64,000 bases of DNA from Streptomyces sp. NBC_00259 (GCF_036181745.1 NZ_CP108080.1:6513501-6577500), one strand, 5' to 3'; counted from the first letter of the stretch, positions 53,339 through 62,809 are shown. Notes: a model not told the origin generated them from the letters alone. Program-made: numbers and translations.

Positions 53339-55159
53339 GTGCTGACCGCCGACCAGTTCCTCCTCGGCATCGGGCTGACCGTCGTCCTCGCCGTCGGGTC
53401 CCAGATCCTGGCGAACCGGCTGCGTCTGCCCGCGCTGATCCTGCTGCTCCCGGCCGGCTTCACCGCGGGCGCCCTCACCGATGTCGTCCATCCGGACAAG
53501 CTGGCGCCGGCGAACTTCGCGTCCATCGTCTCGCTGTGCGTGGCCGTGATCCTCTACGACGCCGGCCTCGGCCTCGAACTGCGCCATCTGCGGGCGGCCA
53601 CCCGCTCGGTGGTGCTGAGGCTCCTGGTCCTCGGCGTGGTGCTCACGTCCGCGGCCGTCATGCTGCTCGGCCCCGTGCTGTTCGGTGTCCCGCTCGCCGT
53701 GGCCGTGATGCTGGGCGTGATCCTCGTCGTCTCGGGACCGACGGTGGTGGGGCCGCTGCTGGAGCACGTACGGCCCTCGGAGCGGGTGCGGCGCGTCCTG
53801 GTCTGGGAGGGGAGCCTGATCGATCCGGTCGGGGCCATCCTCGGGGCGCTCGTCTTCCACTCGCTCCTGGCCGGTGACTTCCAGGTCGGCCGGGGGTTCC
53901 GGTTCGGTGAGTTCCTCCTCAGCGCGCTCGTCGGGCTGGCGGGCGGCGTGGTGGGGGCGGCCCTGCTGTGGTTCTGCCTCCGTACGCTCCGGCTCGGCGA
54001 GACGCTCGGGACCCTCGCCCAACTGGCCACCGTCATCACGGTGTCGGCGGCGTGCGACATCGTGCGCGAGGACACGGGGCTGATCGCCGCGATCGTCACC
54101 GGGCTCGCCGTGGCGAATCTCCCCGGGCTCGACATGCCCGCCCGGCGCCCGTTCTTCGAGACCCTCGTCCAGCTCATCATCGGCCTGCTGTTCGTATCGA
54201 TCTCGGCCGGGGTCGCCCCGTCGTCCGTCCGTCCCGTGCTCCTGCCGGCCCTGGTCCTGATCGCCGTGCTCGTCCTGGTGGTGCGGCCGCTCGTCGCCTG
54301 GCTGTCGACGCACCGGACCGGACTGCCGCGCGGGGAGCGGGCGTTCCTCGGCTGGATGGCGCCGCGCGGTATCGTCGCCGCGTCCACGGCTTCCGCGTTC
54401 TCCGGCACCCTGGCCGCGGAGGGGCTGGCCGGGGCCGCCACGATCCTTCCCGTCACGTTCCTGGTCATCGTGGGCACGGTCGCCGTGTACGGGCTGACCG
54501 CCGCGCCGGTCGCGCGCCGGCTGGGAGTCACCCGCCCGGTGGGCGCCCGGCCGCTCCTGGTGGGCGGCGAGCCCTGGGCCGTCGCTCTGGGGCGGTGTCT
54601 GCGGTCCGCGGGTCTGGACGTCCTGATGTGGGCGGGGCCCGAGGAGCAGCGGGAGCGCATCGCACGGGCCGGGATCGAGTCGGCCCCGGGTGAGCTCCTG
54701 GCCACGGCGATGGATCCGCAGGCCCGGCTCGAAGGGATCACGTCCGTCCTGCTGCTGACCGACGACGACGACTTCAACGCGCTGGTCTCGGTCGTCGTAC
54801 GGGACAGCGTCGACGGCCCGGTCCACCGGATCGGTCCTCCGGCGGACAGCTCCGGCGCCGTCGCCACGCACGCCGGGCGGGACGTCCTCTTCGGCCGGGA
54901 CCTGGCCCGGCGTGCTCTCGCGGCCCGTTACGAGCAGGGCGCGCGCTTCGTGCTGAGCGGGCCGGAGCAGGCCCTGCCCGCCGGGCACGACGTCCTCTTC
55001 GTGGTACGGGCGGACGGCCGGCTCGACCCGGTGACGGAGGCCCGCGCCGTCCGGCCGGAAGCCGGGGACACGGTCGTCCTGCTCACCCCGGCTCCCGGCG
55101 GTCCCGAGAAGAACCCCGCGGACCCCACGGGACACCCGGCGGACACGGACGGGCCCTGA
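53339..55159 (+). CDS. Cation:proton antiporter with cytoplasmic nucleotide-binding tail
   Basis: A 606-residue CPA1/Kef-like transporter. N-terminal ~400 residues form 12 helices with the conserved ILYDAGLGLEL, VVSGPTVVGPLLE and FLGWMAPRGIVAASTAS segments (Na+/H+ exchanger fold). The C-terminal ~190 residues look like a degenerate RCK/TrkA-N domain (LLVGGEPWAVALGRCLRSAGLDVLMWAG, TDDDDFNALVSVVV). GTG start; the upstream GGGACCTTGACGGGACGG has no clear ribosome site. Likely pH or Na+ homeostasis, possibly cotranscribed with cydAB. Confidence 0.9.
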   Translation: MLTADQFLLGIGLTVVLAVGSQILANRLRLPALILLLPAGFTAGALTDVVHPDKLAPANFASIVSLCVAVILYDAGLGLELRHLRAATRSVVLRLLVLGVVLTSAAVMLLGPVLFGVPLAVAVMLGVILVVSGPTVVGPLLEHVRPSERVRRVLVWEGSLIDPVGAILGALVFHSLLAGDFQVGRGFRFGEFLLSALVGLAGGVVGAALLWFCLRTLRLGETLGTLAQLATVITVSAACDIVREDTGLIAAIVTGLAVANLPGLDMPARRPFFETLVQLIIGLLFVSISAGVAPSSVRPVLLPALVLIAVLVLVVRPLVAWLSTHRTGLPRGERAFLGWMAPRGIVAASTASAFSGTLAAEGLAGAATILPVTFLVIVGTVAVYGLTAAPVARRLGVTRPVGARPLLVGGEPWAVALGRCLRSAGLDVLMWAGPEEQRERIARAGIESAPGELLATAMDPQARLEGITSVLLLTDDDDFNALVSVVVRDSVDGPVHRIGPPADSSGAVATHAGRDVLFGRDLARRALAARYEQGARFVLSGPEQALPAGHDVLFVVRADGRLDPVTEARAVRPEAGDTVVLLTPAPGGPEKNPADPTGHPADTDGP

Positions 55160-55168
55160 CCCGCGCCA

Positions 55169-55189
55169 CGGCCGCGGAGGGCGCGGCCG
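55169..55189. terminator. Short GC hairpin between convergent genes
   Basis: CGGCCGC (55169-55175) and GCGGCCG (55183-55189), between the antiporter stop and the GH15 stop. The stem is only 7 bp and has no T-run, so confidence is modest. Confidence 0.4.
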
Positions 55190-55229
55190 CGTCGGGGTGC
55201 GGGCGCGGCGGGGTGCGGGCGCCGGCGGA

Positions 55230-57110
55230 TCAGAAACCGGACTCGGGGACCCGCGCCCGGTGCGAAGTGGCGCTGCTGCGCGCCCGGTTGAGCTCGGCGT
55301 CCAGGGTGAGCGCCGTGTCGATGAACGCGAGATGGGTGAAGGCCTGGGGGAAGTTGCCGAGCTGACGTCCGGTCAGGTCGATCTCCTCGGAGTACAGGCC
55401 CAGATGGTTGGCGTACGTGAGCATCTTCTCCAGGACGAGCCGCGCGTCGCTCAGCCTGCCCGCCCGGGCGAGGGCGTCGACGTAGATGAACGTGCACAGA
55501 GAGAAGGTGCCTTCGGAGCCGGTCAGACCGTCGGGCGACGCCTCGGGGTTGTAGCGGTAGACCAGGCTGTCGTTGACCAGTTCCCGGTCCATGGCGGCCA
55601 GGGTGGAGTCCCACATGGGGTCGTCCGGGGTGATGAAGCCGACGGTGGCCATCCGCAGCAGCGACGAGTCGAGGACCTGGCTGCCGTAGTGCTGTACGAA
55701 GGCCTTCCGCTCGGGGTCCCAGCCGCGGGCCTGGACCTGCTCGTAGATCTTGTCGCGTTCGATGTTCCAGCGGGCCATCGAGGCCGGGCGGCCGCTCGCG
55801 GCGGCCAGCCGCAGGGCCCGGTCGAAGGCCACCCAGGACATCACCCGCCCGTAGGTGAAGTCCTGGCGTCCGCCCCGGGTCTCCCACAGGCCCTCCTCGG
55901 CCTGGTCCCAGTGGTCGCTGAGCCAGTCGAGCAGGGTGCGCAGGGACGTCCAGCCGCGGTGGTCCAGCTGGATGCCGCGCTGGTGGGCGAAGAAGATGCT
56001 GTCCAGCGCCTCGCCGTAGATGTCGAGCTGAAGCTGGTCGGCGGCTCCGTTGCCGATGCGCACGGGGCGGGACCCGGCGTAGCCCTCCCAGTGGTCGAGG
56101 GTCTCCTCGACCAGGTCGGAGGAGCCGTCGACCCGGTACATGATGTTGAGCGGCCCGGAGTCGCCGTCGCAGCCCGCCTTCTCGTGGACCCGGTCGCGCA
56201 GCCAGCCGATGAACGCCACCGCTTCCTCGGTGAAGCCGAGTCCCAGCAGGGCGTAGATGGAGAAGGAGGCGTCACGGATCCAGGTGAAGCGGTAGTCCCA
56301 GTTCCGCTCGCCGCCCAGCTGCTCGGGCAGTCCGGCGGTCGGTGCCGCCACCAGCGCGCCGCTCGGCGCGTACGTCATCAGCTTCAGGGTCACCGCCGAG
56401 CGCTCGACGGCCTCCCGCCAGCGGCCGGAATAGCGCGACTGGCTCAGCCAGTTGCGCCAGAACTGCACCGTGTCGTCGAAGAGCTGCATGTACTCGGCGT
56501 GGTGGATGTGCCGCGGCGGGCCGTCGGCGAAGGTCTCCATCACCACGCCCCGCTCCTGGCCGGCGTCCAGGGTCAGGCTGAAGTGCATGTCGTTGTCGCC
56601 CCGGTCCTGGGGGACGAGCCGTGCGTCCCCGGGCTCGCGCACCGCGTGGACGGTCAGCTCCAGATCGTCCGTGGCGAACACGGCCCCCCGCTCGGTGTAG
56701 TTCAGTTTGTGCGGGGTGCGGCCGTAGTTGAAGCGCGGAGCGATGTCGACCTGGAAGGTGAGGGTGCCCCGCACGCACCGCAGCAGACGGACCAGGCGGT
56801 GGTGCCTGGTGGCGGTGGACCCCGTGACCGGCATGAAGTCGACGACCTCGCCGGCGCCCGCCTCGGTCATGAAGCGGGTGACGAGGACCGCGGTGTCCGG
56901 CATGTACAACTGCTTCGTCGCGTACGTCTTGTCCACCGGCGCGACCTTGAAGTGGCCGCCCTTCTCGCTGTCCAGCAGGGACCCGAAGATGCTCGGGGAG
57001 TCGAAGCGTGGTGAGCAGTACCAGTCGATGGTTCCGTGGGTGGTGACCAGCGCCGCGGTCTGCAGGTCGCCGATCAGTCCGTGGTCCTCGATGAGGGGGT
57101 AGTCGCCCAT
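55230..57110 (-). CDS. Glycoside hydrolase family 15 protein (trehalase/glucoamylase-like)
   Basis: A 626-residue cytosolic glucan or trehalose hydrolase. ATG 57110 with AAAGGGG. N-terminus LIEDHGLIGDLQTAALVTTHGTIDWYCSPRFDSPSIF is the typical beta-domain of actinobacterial GH15; the catalytic (alpha/alpha)6 barrel includes RNWDYRFTWIRDASFSIYAL, ADQLQLDIYGEALD and the second Glu in LGLYSEEID with GNFPQAFTHLAF. Relatives in mycobacteria are trehalases. It converges on the antiporter gene and is divergent from DUF2254. Confidence 0.93.
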   Translation of the reverse strand: MGDYPLIEDHGLIGDLQTAALVTTHGTIDWYCSPRFDSPSIFGSLLDSEKGGHFKVAPVDKTYATKQLYMPDTAVLVTRFMTEAGAGEVVDFMPVTGSTATRHHRLVRLLRCVRGTLTFQVDIAPRFNYGRTPHKLNYTERGAVFATDDLELTVHAVREPGDARLVPQDRGDNDMHFSLTLDAGQERGVVMETFADGPPRHIHHAEYMQLFDDTVQFWRNWLSQSRYSGRWREAVERSAVTLKLMTYAPSGALVAAPTAGLPEQLGGERNWDYRFTWIRDASFSIYALLGLGFTEEAVAFIGWLRDRVHEKAGCDGDSGPLNIMYRVDGSSDLVEETLDHWEGYAGSRPVRIGNGAADQLQLDIYGEALDSIFFAHQRGIQLDHRGWTSLRTLLDWLSDHWDQAEEGLWETRGGRQDFTYGRVMSWVAFDRALRLAAASGRPASMARWNIERDKIYEQVQARGWDPERKAFVQHYGSQVLDSSLLRMATVGFITPDDPMWDSTLAAMDRELVNDSLVYRYNPEASPDGLTGSEGTFSLCTFIYVDALARAGRLSDARLVLEKMLTYANHLGLYSEEIDLTGRQLGNFPQAFTHLAFIDTALTLDAELNRARSSATSHRARVPESGF

Positions 57111-57270
57111 CCCGAGCCCCTTTCGCCCTGGGTCCGCGGGCAGATGCCGCCACATCAGCTTAGACACTCATCGTAATTCGGGCTTTTCTGGAGAATTCGT
57201 GCGGCTTCGGGGACGGCACTACCGTGGAACGCGAGAACGCACACCAGGCGAGATCCCGGGGGCGCACACG

Positions 57271-58575
57271 ATGATGTCCTGGGCGACGGCCTTCCGGCTG
57301 CGGCAGTACGCCAAGGCCAGCCTGTGGATCATCCCGCTGCTCGGGCTCGTTCTCGGTGTGCTCCTCGCGGACGCCGCGGTCTGGCTCGAGGGCATGATCC
57401 AGGTGCCGGAGCACTGGCGGTACTCCCCGTCCACCGCGAGCAGCGTCCTCAGCTCCATCGTCGGGGCGATGGTCGCCCTGCTCGGGTTCGTCGTCACCAT
57501 CGGCATCCTGGTCGTCCAGCAGGCCACGGGCTCGCTGTCGCCGCGCTACATGCGCCTGTGGTACCGGGACCGGCTGCAGAAAGCCGTGCTCGCGACGTTC
57601 ACCGGGACGTTCGCCTTCGCCTTCTCGCTGCTGCGGCTCATCGAGACGGACTTCGTGCCCAATCTCGGCGTCACCCTCGCCGGCACGGGCGTCGCGGTGA
57701 GCCTGCTGCTCCTGCTGATCTATCTCAACCGCTTCATCCACAACCTGCGGCCGGTGGCCATCGCCGCCCTCGTCTCGGGGGCGGGCCGCCGGTTGCTGGA
57801 GCGGGGGCTCGCACTCCAGGCGAAGGGGACGCTCAGCGCCGGGGAGCCGGAGGAGCCGCTGCCGGACGGCCCGGTCACCCTGGTCCGCACCGAACGCGGC
57901 GGGGCCCTCCAGGGCATCCACGCGGCCCGGCTGACGGCCGCCGCCGAGCGCCACGACTGCGTCCTCGTGCTCAGACATCCGGTGGGAGACTTCGTACCGC
58001 CCGGCGCCGCACTGATCGCGGTGCACGGAGCGTCACCCGACGGCCACCGGGCGATCGACCACCGCGAGCTCACCGGGTACGTCGCGCTCGGCGTCGAGCG
58101 GACCATCGAGCAGGATCCCGCCTTCGCCCTGCGCATCCTCGTCGACGTCGCGATCAGGGCGCTCTCACCGGCCGTCAACGACCCCACGACCGCCGTCCAG
58201 GTCCTCAACCACATCGAGGCCATGCTGCACAACATCGGGCGGGTGGAGCTGCACCGCGTCTACACCCTCCGTGACCGCCGCGGTCGCCCCCGGCTGGTGC
58301 TCCCGGGCCGGTCCTGGGAGGACTTCCTCCAGCTGGCCCTGACCGAGATCCGCGAGTACGGCGCGGACTCCACCCAGGTCTGCAGGCGCCTCAGGGCCCT
58401 GCTCCAGGGCCTGCTCGGCGCCCTGCCCGAGGGACACCTGCCTCCCGTGCGCGCACAGCTCACACTGCTCGACGACGCGGTCGCCCAGGCGTTCACCGAC
58501 CCCGCCCGGCGGGCGGCCGCGCTGATTCCCGACCGGCAGGGCATCGGCGGCGGCTCCGGCGAGGCCCCGGTGTGA
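57271..58575 (+). CDS. DUF2254 membrane protein
   Basis: A 434-residue protein with four N-terminal helices (about residues 15-40, 65-90, 105-130, 140-165) and a soluble C-terminal half. Conserved-looking parts: VGAMVALLGFVVTIGILVVQQATGSLSPRYMRLWYRDRLQK, RLILVLRHPVGDFVPPG-type region, and IRALSPAVNDPTTAVQVLNHIEAML. ATG 57271 (a second ATG follows at 57274). No activity is established for the family. Divergent from the GH15 gene; the 160-bp gap has no obvious operator. Confidence 0.85.
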   Translation: MMSWATAFRLRQYAKASLWIIPLLGLVLGVLLADAAVWLEGMIQVPEHWRYSPSTASSVLSSIVGAMVALLGFVVTIGILVVQQATGSLSPRYMRLWYRDRLQKAVLATFTGTFAFAFSLLRLIETDFVPNLGVTLAGTGVAVSLLLLLIYLNRFIHNLRPVAIAALVSGAGRRLLERGLALQAKGTLSAGEPEEPLPDGPVTLVRTERGGALQGIHAARLTAAAERHDCVLVLRHPVGDFVPPGAALIAVHGASPDGHRAIDHRELTGYVALGVERTIEQDPAFALRILVDVAIRALSPAVNDPTTAVQVLNHIEAMLHNIGRVELHRVYTLRDRRGRPRLVLPGRSWEDFLQLALTEIREYGADSTQVCRRLRALLQGLLGALPEGHLPPVRAQLTLLDDAVAQAFTDPARRAAALIPDRQGIGGGSGEAPV

Positions 58576-58747
58576 GCGCCGTCCACACGGCGGTGCGCGC
58601 GGCCGCGCCCCGGCCGCAGCGGCCGCGGGCGCCGTCCCGCCCGCGGCCGGTCAGGGCCCTCACACCGCCCGGATGGCACAATCGGGCACGGCGGGTGCCG
58701 CCCGCCTCCGCTGATCCGGACCGCCCCCACACCCCCGCAGGGACGCC

Positions 58748-59935
58748 TTGAGCACGTACCGCGACTTCGCCCACCGAGGCGCCGCCCGCGCCACCGTCCT
58801 GCGGACCGTCGGCACCCGTGAACGGCGCTCGCACCTCACCGCGCCCCGCGTGCCGACCGTGGGCATCGACATCGGCGGTACGAAGGTGATGGCCGGTGTC
58901 GTCGACGCCGACGGCATCATCCTGGAGAAGCTCCGCACCGAGACCCCCGACAAGTCCAAGAGCCCCAGGGTCGTCGAGGACACCATCGTCGACCTGGTTC
59001 TCGACCTCTCCGACCGGCACGACGTGCACGCCGTCGGCATCGGCGCGGCCGGCTGGGTCGACGCCGACCGTTCCACGGTGCTCTTCGCCCCGCATCTCGC
59101 CTGGCGCAACGAACCACTGCGGGACTCGCTGCAGAACCGGCTCGCCGTCCCGGTCATGGTCGACAACGACGCCAACACCGCCGCCTGGGCCGAATGGCGC
59201 TTCGGCGCGGGCCGCGGCGAGGACCACCTCGTCATGATCACGCTCGGCACCGGCATCGGCGGCGCCATCCTGGAGGACGGCCAGGTCAAGCGCGGCAAGT
59301 ACGGCGTCGCCGGAGAGTTCGGCCATATGCAGGTCGTGCCCGGCGGACACCGCTGCCCCTGCGGCAACCGCGGCTGCTGGGAGCAGTACAGCTCCGGAAA
59401 CGCCCTGGTCCGCGAGGCCCGCGAGCTGGCCGCCGCCGACTCCCCGGTCGCGTACAACATCATCGAGCGGGTCAAGGGCAGCATCCCGGACATCACCGGA
59501 CCGCTGATCACCGAGCTGGCCCGGGAGGGCGACGCCATGTGCGTCGAGCTGCTCCAGGAGATCGGCCAGTGGCTCGGCGTCGGCATCGCCAATCTCGCCG
59601 CCGCCCTCGACCCGTCCTGCTTCGTCATCGGCGGCGGTGTCAGCGCGGCCGACGACCTGCTGATCGGGCCCGCCAGGGACGCCTTCCGCCGCCATCTCAC
59701 CGGCCGCGGCTACCGGCCGGAGGCCCGTATCGCCAAGGCCCAGCTCGGGCCGGAGGCGGGTATGGTCGGTGCGGCCGATCTCGCCCGGCTCGTCGCCCGC
59801 CGCTTCCGGCGTGCCAAGCGGCGCCGCGTCGAGCGGTACGAGAGATACGAGCGGTACGCCCAGGCCCTCCGCAACCCCGGTGGCGACGGCGACACCGGCG
59901 ACCGTGCCCGCACCACCCCTCAGGACCCCGTGTGA
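58748..59935 (+). CDS. glk: ROK-family glucokinase
   Basis: ATP-dependent sugar kinase, 395 residues, probably glucokinase. TTG start (MSTYRDFAHRG..), with GGGA nearby and the N-terminal sequence usual for Streptomyces members. ATP motif VGIDIGGTKVMAGVVD; the catalytic region DNDANTAAWAEWRFGAG; zinc motif HRCPCGNRGCWEQY and GHMQVVPGG, all intact; PSCFVIGGGVSAADDLL near the end. The extreme C-terminus is basic and repetitive (RRVERYERYERY). Its stop overlaps the start of the next gene (GTGA). Confidence 0.92.
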   Translation: MSTYRDFAHRGAARATVLRTVGTRERRSHLTAPRVPTVGIDIGGTKVMAGVVDADGIILEKLRTETPDKSKSPRVVEDTIVDLVLDLSDRHDVHAVGIGAAGWVDADRSTVLFAPHLAWRNEPLRDSLQNRLAVPVMVDNDANTAAWAEWRFGAGRGEDHLVMITLGTGIGGAILEDGQVKRGKYGVAGEFGHMQVVPGGHRCPCGNRGCWEQYSSGNALVREARELAAADSPVAYNIIERVKGSIPDITGPLITELAREGDAMCVELLQEIGQWLGVGIANLAAALDPSCFVIGGGVSAADDLLIGPARDAFRRHLTGRGYRPEARIAKAQLGPEAGMVGAADLARLVARRFRRAKRRRVERYERYERYAQALRNPGGDGDTGDRARTTPQDPV

Positions 59936-60510
59936 AGACCGTGCCCCGACAGACCGTGCCCGTGGACGAGCCCGTGCGTCCGCCCGAGGACCGGCGCCAC
60001 ATGATCCGCCGCCGCTGGCTGACCGCGATCGTCATCGTGCTGCTGATCGGCATCCCGGCCGGCTATCTGCTGATCTCGGCGGAGCAGAGCCGCGACAGCG
60101 GGCGGGACAAGGAGGCCGAGTCCTCGGCGACCGGGCTGCGCGACAGTTGGCCCTCCAAGATGAAGCGCCGGGTCTTCGAGGTGCCGATCCCGCAGAAGTC
60201 CACCGAGGTCGCGTACTACGAGACCAGCAACTGGAAGACCAGCCGGCTCTACGTCAAGTTCCGCACCACCGCTGCGGGCCTGGACTCGTACCTCACGAAG
60301 GCGGGCACCAGTCGCTCCCGGCTGAACACCGGCGACGTCACCATCGACGAGCGCGACGCCGGGACCGTGGGCTGGGTCTTCCGGCCGGCGGCCGCCTGGG
60401 CCGCCACCACGCACAAGCAGCACGATCCGCGCCCCAGCCAGGACATCACCGTCGATCTGACCGATCCGTCCGCCCCCATGGTCTTCGTTGTCTCGACCGC
60501 GAACCCCTGA
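59932..60510 (+). CDS. Membrane-anchored protein of unknown function, coupled to glk
   Basis: A 192-residue protein. Residues 1-25 are cytoplasmic and charged (RPPEDRRHMIRRR), residues 29-48 a single transmembrane helix (LTAIVIVLLIGIPAGYLLIS), and the remainder is an extracytoplasmic domain (MKRRVFEVPIPQKSTEVAYYETSNW..). GTG 59932 overlaps the glk stop, so it is translationally coupled. Function unknown; similar pairs occur in streptomycetes. Confidence 0.8.
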   Translation: MKTVPRQTVPVDEPVRPPEDRRHMIRRRWLTAIVIVLLIGIPAGYLLISAEQSRDSGRDKEAESSATGLRDSWPSKMKRRVFEVPIPQKSTEVAYYETSNWKTSRLYVKFRTTAAGLDSYLTKAGTSRSRLNTGDVTIDERDAGTVGWVFRPAAAWAATTHKQHDPRPSQDITVDLTDPSAPMVFVVSTANP

Positions 60511-60628
60511 TCCGGAGCGGGCCCCCTCTGCGCTGCGCGGGCGATGCTGGAGTCCACCGATCCCGTCCAGCGGGTGCGGCGGGCTGGGGCTCGGGCGCGG
60601 CGGGTCCGGGCAGGGCGCGGAAGAAGGG

Positions 60629-61702
60629 TCAGTCCCGGGAGCGGGACCCGCCGACCTCCTCCACGGCCGACGCCGTAGCGCTCGTGCGCAGTGAGCTGTG
60701 CCCCGCCCGCCACGCTGTCGTCAGATGATCGCCCAGCCGCTCTTCCACGTATGCCGTGGCGGCCAGACCGAAGGCCATGTCGCCGGCGAGCGACGGCTCG
60801 TCGGCGAGCAGACCGCCGATCACGTCCCGGCGGACCACCTGTTCGTGCACCGCGTCGGCGGTGACGTGTTCCGCGTAAAAGTGTTCCGCTGCCGCTCCGG
60901 CCGCGGTTCGCCGCATCGCCTGCGCCAGCCGGCGCGAGCCGGGCGAGGAGGTGATCTCCACGGACGCGAAGTGCCCGACCAGTGCCCCGCGCAGAGCCCG
61001 GTGCAGACCGAACAGAGACATCATGTTCACGGAGGCCAGCATCGGGGCGCTCGCCGCGTCCAGGTAGCGCCCGTACGTGGAATCCAGCCCCAGGTCCTCC
61101 ATCAGGTCCGCGAAGAGCCGAGCGTGCACCCGGTCGGCTCGTCCGGCGCCGAACTCGTCGTACTCCACGGCCACGAACGCCGCCTTGGCGCGGCCACGAA
61201 GCCGCGGGATGACCCATGCGTGCGGGTCGGCTTCCTTGAGGTGGTACAGCGAGCGCTGCGCCGCGTACTCGCGCAGGTGCCACAACTCGCCCTCATCACG
61301 AAGGAAGTACGACACCCCGGTGCCGTCGACGGGCTCGGTGAGGATGCTCTCCAGTGCGGTCTCCAGGTCCGGGTAATCCGCCGTCCCCTCCCGCAACGCG
61401 CCCAGGAAGGGGCGTTCCAGAGCTGCCCGGAGCCGTAGCAGTTCAGGATCCCACTCCCATGTTGCGTCGACGCCGGCGAATCCGTGGTAGTGCAGCTCGT
61501 AACACAGGTACAGGGTGAGCTGTGCGTCGTCGCCGAGCGGGTCTGCGGAGGCCGCCGCCGTATCAGGCAGTGGGCCGCCGGCCGGGCGGGTCAGCGCCGC
61601 GAGCAGACCGTCCGACACCTCCCCGCGCGCCTCCGGCAGAGCGGCGGATACGGCCGCCGGGGCCCTCACGACCGGCTCCGGCGCCGGTGGCTGGTGTCGC
61701 AC
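60629..61702 (-). CDS. Haem-oxygenase-like iron-containing redox enzyme
   Basis: A 357-residue protein of the haem-oxygenase-like diiron oxidase/oxygenase superfamily (HDO), all helical. Metal-ligand candidates sit in LYLCYELHYHGF (E/H), VEYDEFGAGRADRVHARLFADLM (E/D/H) and HFYAEHVTADAVHEQV (E/D/H). Known members make N-oxidised or olefinic products from amino or fatty acids; the substrate here is unknown. GTG 61702 lies inside the CDGSH gene, overlapping it by 37 bases. It is the last gene of a three-gene minus-strand operon. Confidence 0.88.
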   Translation of the reverse strand: MRHQPPAPEPVVRAPAAVSAALPEARGEVSDGLLAALTRPAGGPLPDTAAASADPLGDDAQLTLYLCYELHYHGFAGVDATWEWDPELLRLRAALERPFLGALREGTADYPDLETALESILTEPVDGTGVSYFLRDEGELWHLREYAAQRSLYHLKEADPHAWVIPRLRGRAKAAFVAVEYDEFGAGRADRVHARLFADLMEDLGLDSTYGRYLDAASAPMLASVNMMSLFGLHRALRGALVGHFASVEITSSPGSRRLAQAMRRTAAGAAAEHFYAEHVTADAVHEQVVRRDVIGGLLADEPSLAGDMAFGLAATAYVEERLGDHLTTAWRAGHSSLRTSATASAVEEVGGSRSRD

Positions 61703-61872
61703 CAGGGGTAGGTGCGGCTGCGCCGGCACAGGCAGACCGCCACGACGAATCGGTCCGACCGCGCGGTGGTGCCGTCGTCGAGTGTGACCTCGGCCGGCCC
61801 GTCCAGCAGCAGAGGGCCATCCTCGGTCAGCGCCAGACGACACGCTGGGCGCTCATCGGGTGCGTTCGGCAC
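61666..61872 (-). CDS. CDGSH-type iron-sulfur protein
   Basis: A 68-residue protein carrying one 2Fe-2S motif near its C-terminus: VCLCRRSRTYPWCDTSHRR, matching C-x-C-x2-S-x3-P-x-C-D-x-S-H (the usual Gly of CDGSH is Thr). The N-terminal half forms beta strands (GPLLLDGPAEVTLDDGTTARSDRFVVAVC). It overlaps the upstream methyltransferase by 20 bases and the downstream redox enzyme by 37. The likely role is electron delivery to the iron oxidase. Start at GTG 61872. Confidence 0.9.
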   Translation of the reverse strand: MPNAPDERPACRLALTEDGPLLLDGPAEVTLDDGTTARSDRFVVAVCLCRRSRTYPWCDTSHRRRSRS

Positions 61873-62530
61873 GGATGACCACCAACTCCTCCATGGACTC
61901 TTCCGGGGCCACCAGGCCCCGGCTGCGCAGCCATTCGGCACGTGCGCGCAGCACCGGCCCGAACGGGATCCGACGCCGCCGTTGCACTCGTGCCGTCAGG
62001 CCGTGAGAGCGCAACTGGGCCAGTGTGCGCGTGGGTCGGGAGAGTGCCGAGTGCACCAGCAGCAGCGTGCCGGCGGGGCGCAGCAGTGGTGGCGCGTCCG
62101 CGCAGATCCGGTCCAGCAGCGCGCGCCCGTCCAGGCCGGCGTCCCACGCGACCGACCGGCCCGCCGTTGGCGGCCGGCTCTCCGGTGCGGGCACGTAGGG
62201 CGGATTGCTGAGGATGAGGTCGAACCGACGGTTTGCCACGGGCGCGAACAAGTCCCCGCGGACCACATGGACCGGGAGCTTCGCCGTGGATGCGTTGAGA
62301 CGTGCGGTCGCCACCGCCTCGGAGGAGACGTCCACGGCGGTCACTCGGGCGCCGTGCCGCGCCGCCAACAAGGCGAGAACGCCGGTGCCGGTGCACATGT
62401 CCAGGACCTGGGCCCCGTGGGTCGGCAGGCTCTCCTCAAGGACCTCGGCGAGCAGGTGAGTGTCGGCTTGAGGAAGGTAGACCCATGTCCCCGCCGGGGC
62501 CGGAGGGGCGACCGGTGACACGTGGGTCAT
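61853..62530 (-). CDS. HemK2/MTQ2-like class I methyltransferase
   Basis: A 225-residue SAM-dependent enzyme. SAM motif VLDMCTGTGVLALLAARHGARVTAVDVSSEAV; catalytic NPPY in LILSNPPYVPAPES, the tetrad of N-methyltransferases that modify Gln/Asn in proteins or amines. Family members methylate a release-factor Gln or small-molecule nitrogen. GAAGGGACGGC precedes the ATG. First gene of an operon with the CDGSH and HDO proteins, which makes a metabolite substrate plausible. Confidence 0.9.
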   Translation of the reverse strand: MTHVSPVAPPAPAGTWVYLPQADTHLLAEVLEESLPTHGAQVLDMCTGTGVLALLAARHGARVTAVDVSSEAVATARLNASTAKLPVHVVRGDLFAPVANRRFDLILSNPPYVPAPESRPPTAGRSVAWDAGLDGRALLDRICADAPPLLRPAGTLLLVHSALSRPTRTLAQLRSHGLTARVQRRRRIPFGPVLRARAEWLRSRGLVAPEESMEELVVIRAERTR

Positions 62531-62809
62531 ACTGCCGTCCCTTCGCCGGGTGGTCGGTCCCGAGCGGACCGGCTCAGTGATCGGCGTGTGCCCACTCTCA
62601 CCTGGTCCATGCGCCGCAGAGGGACCCCGGTCTCGCCCCACTGGCCTCGAGAGAGGCAAGCCCGGACCCCGCTTTCCCAGGCTGTGAGCCTCCCGGAAGT
62701 GCTTTCCGAACCGTTTGCGGGCTGATATGACCGCTCCGGCCGCCGGTGGGAGAATTTCGGTATCACCGCAGAACGTATGCAGATACCCCGAAAGCAGGCA
62801 GGTGAGGTC

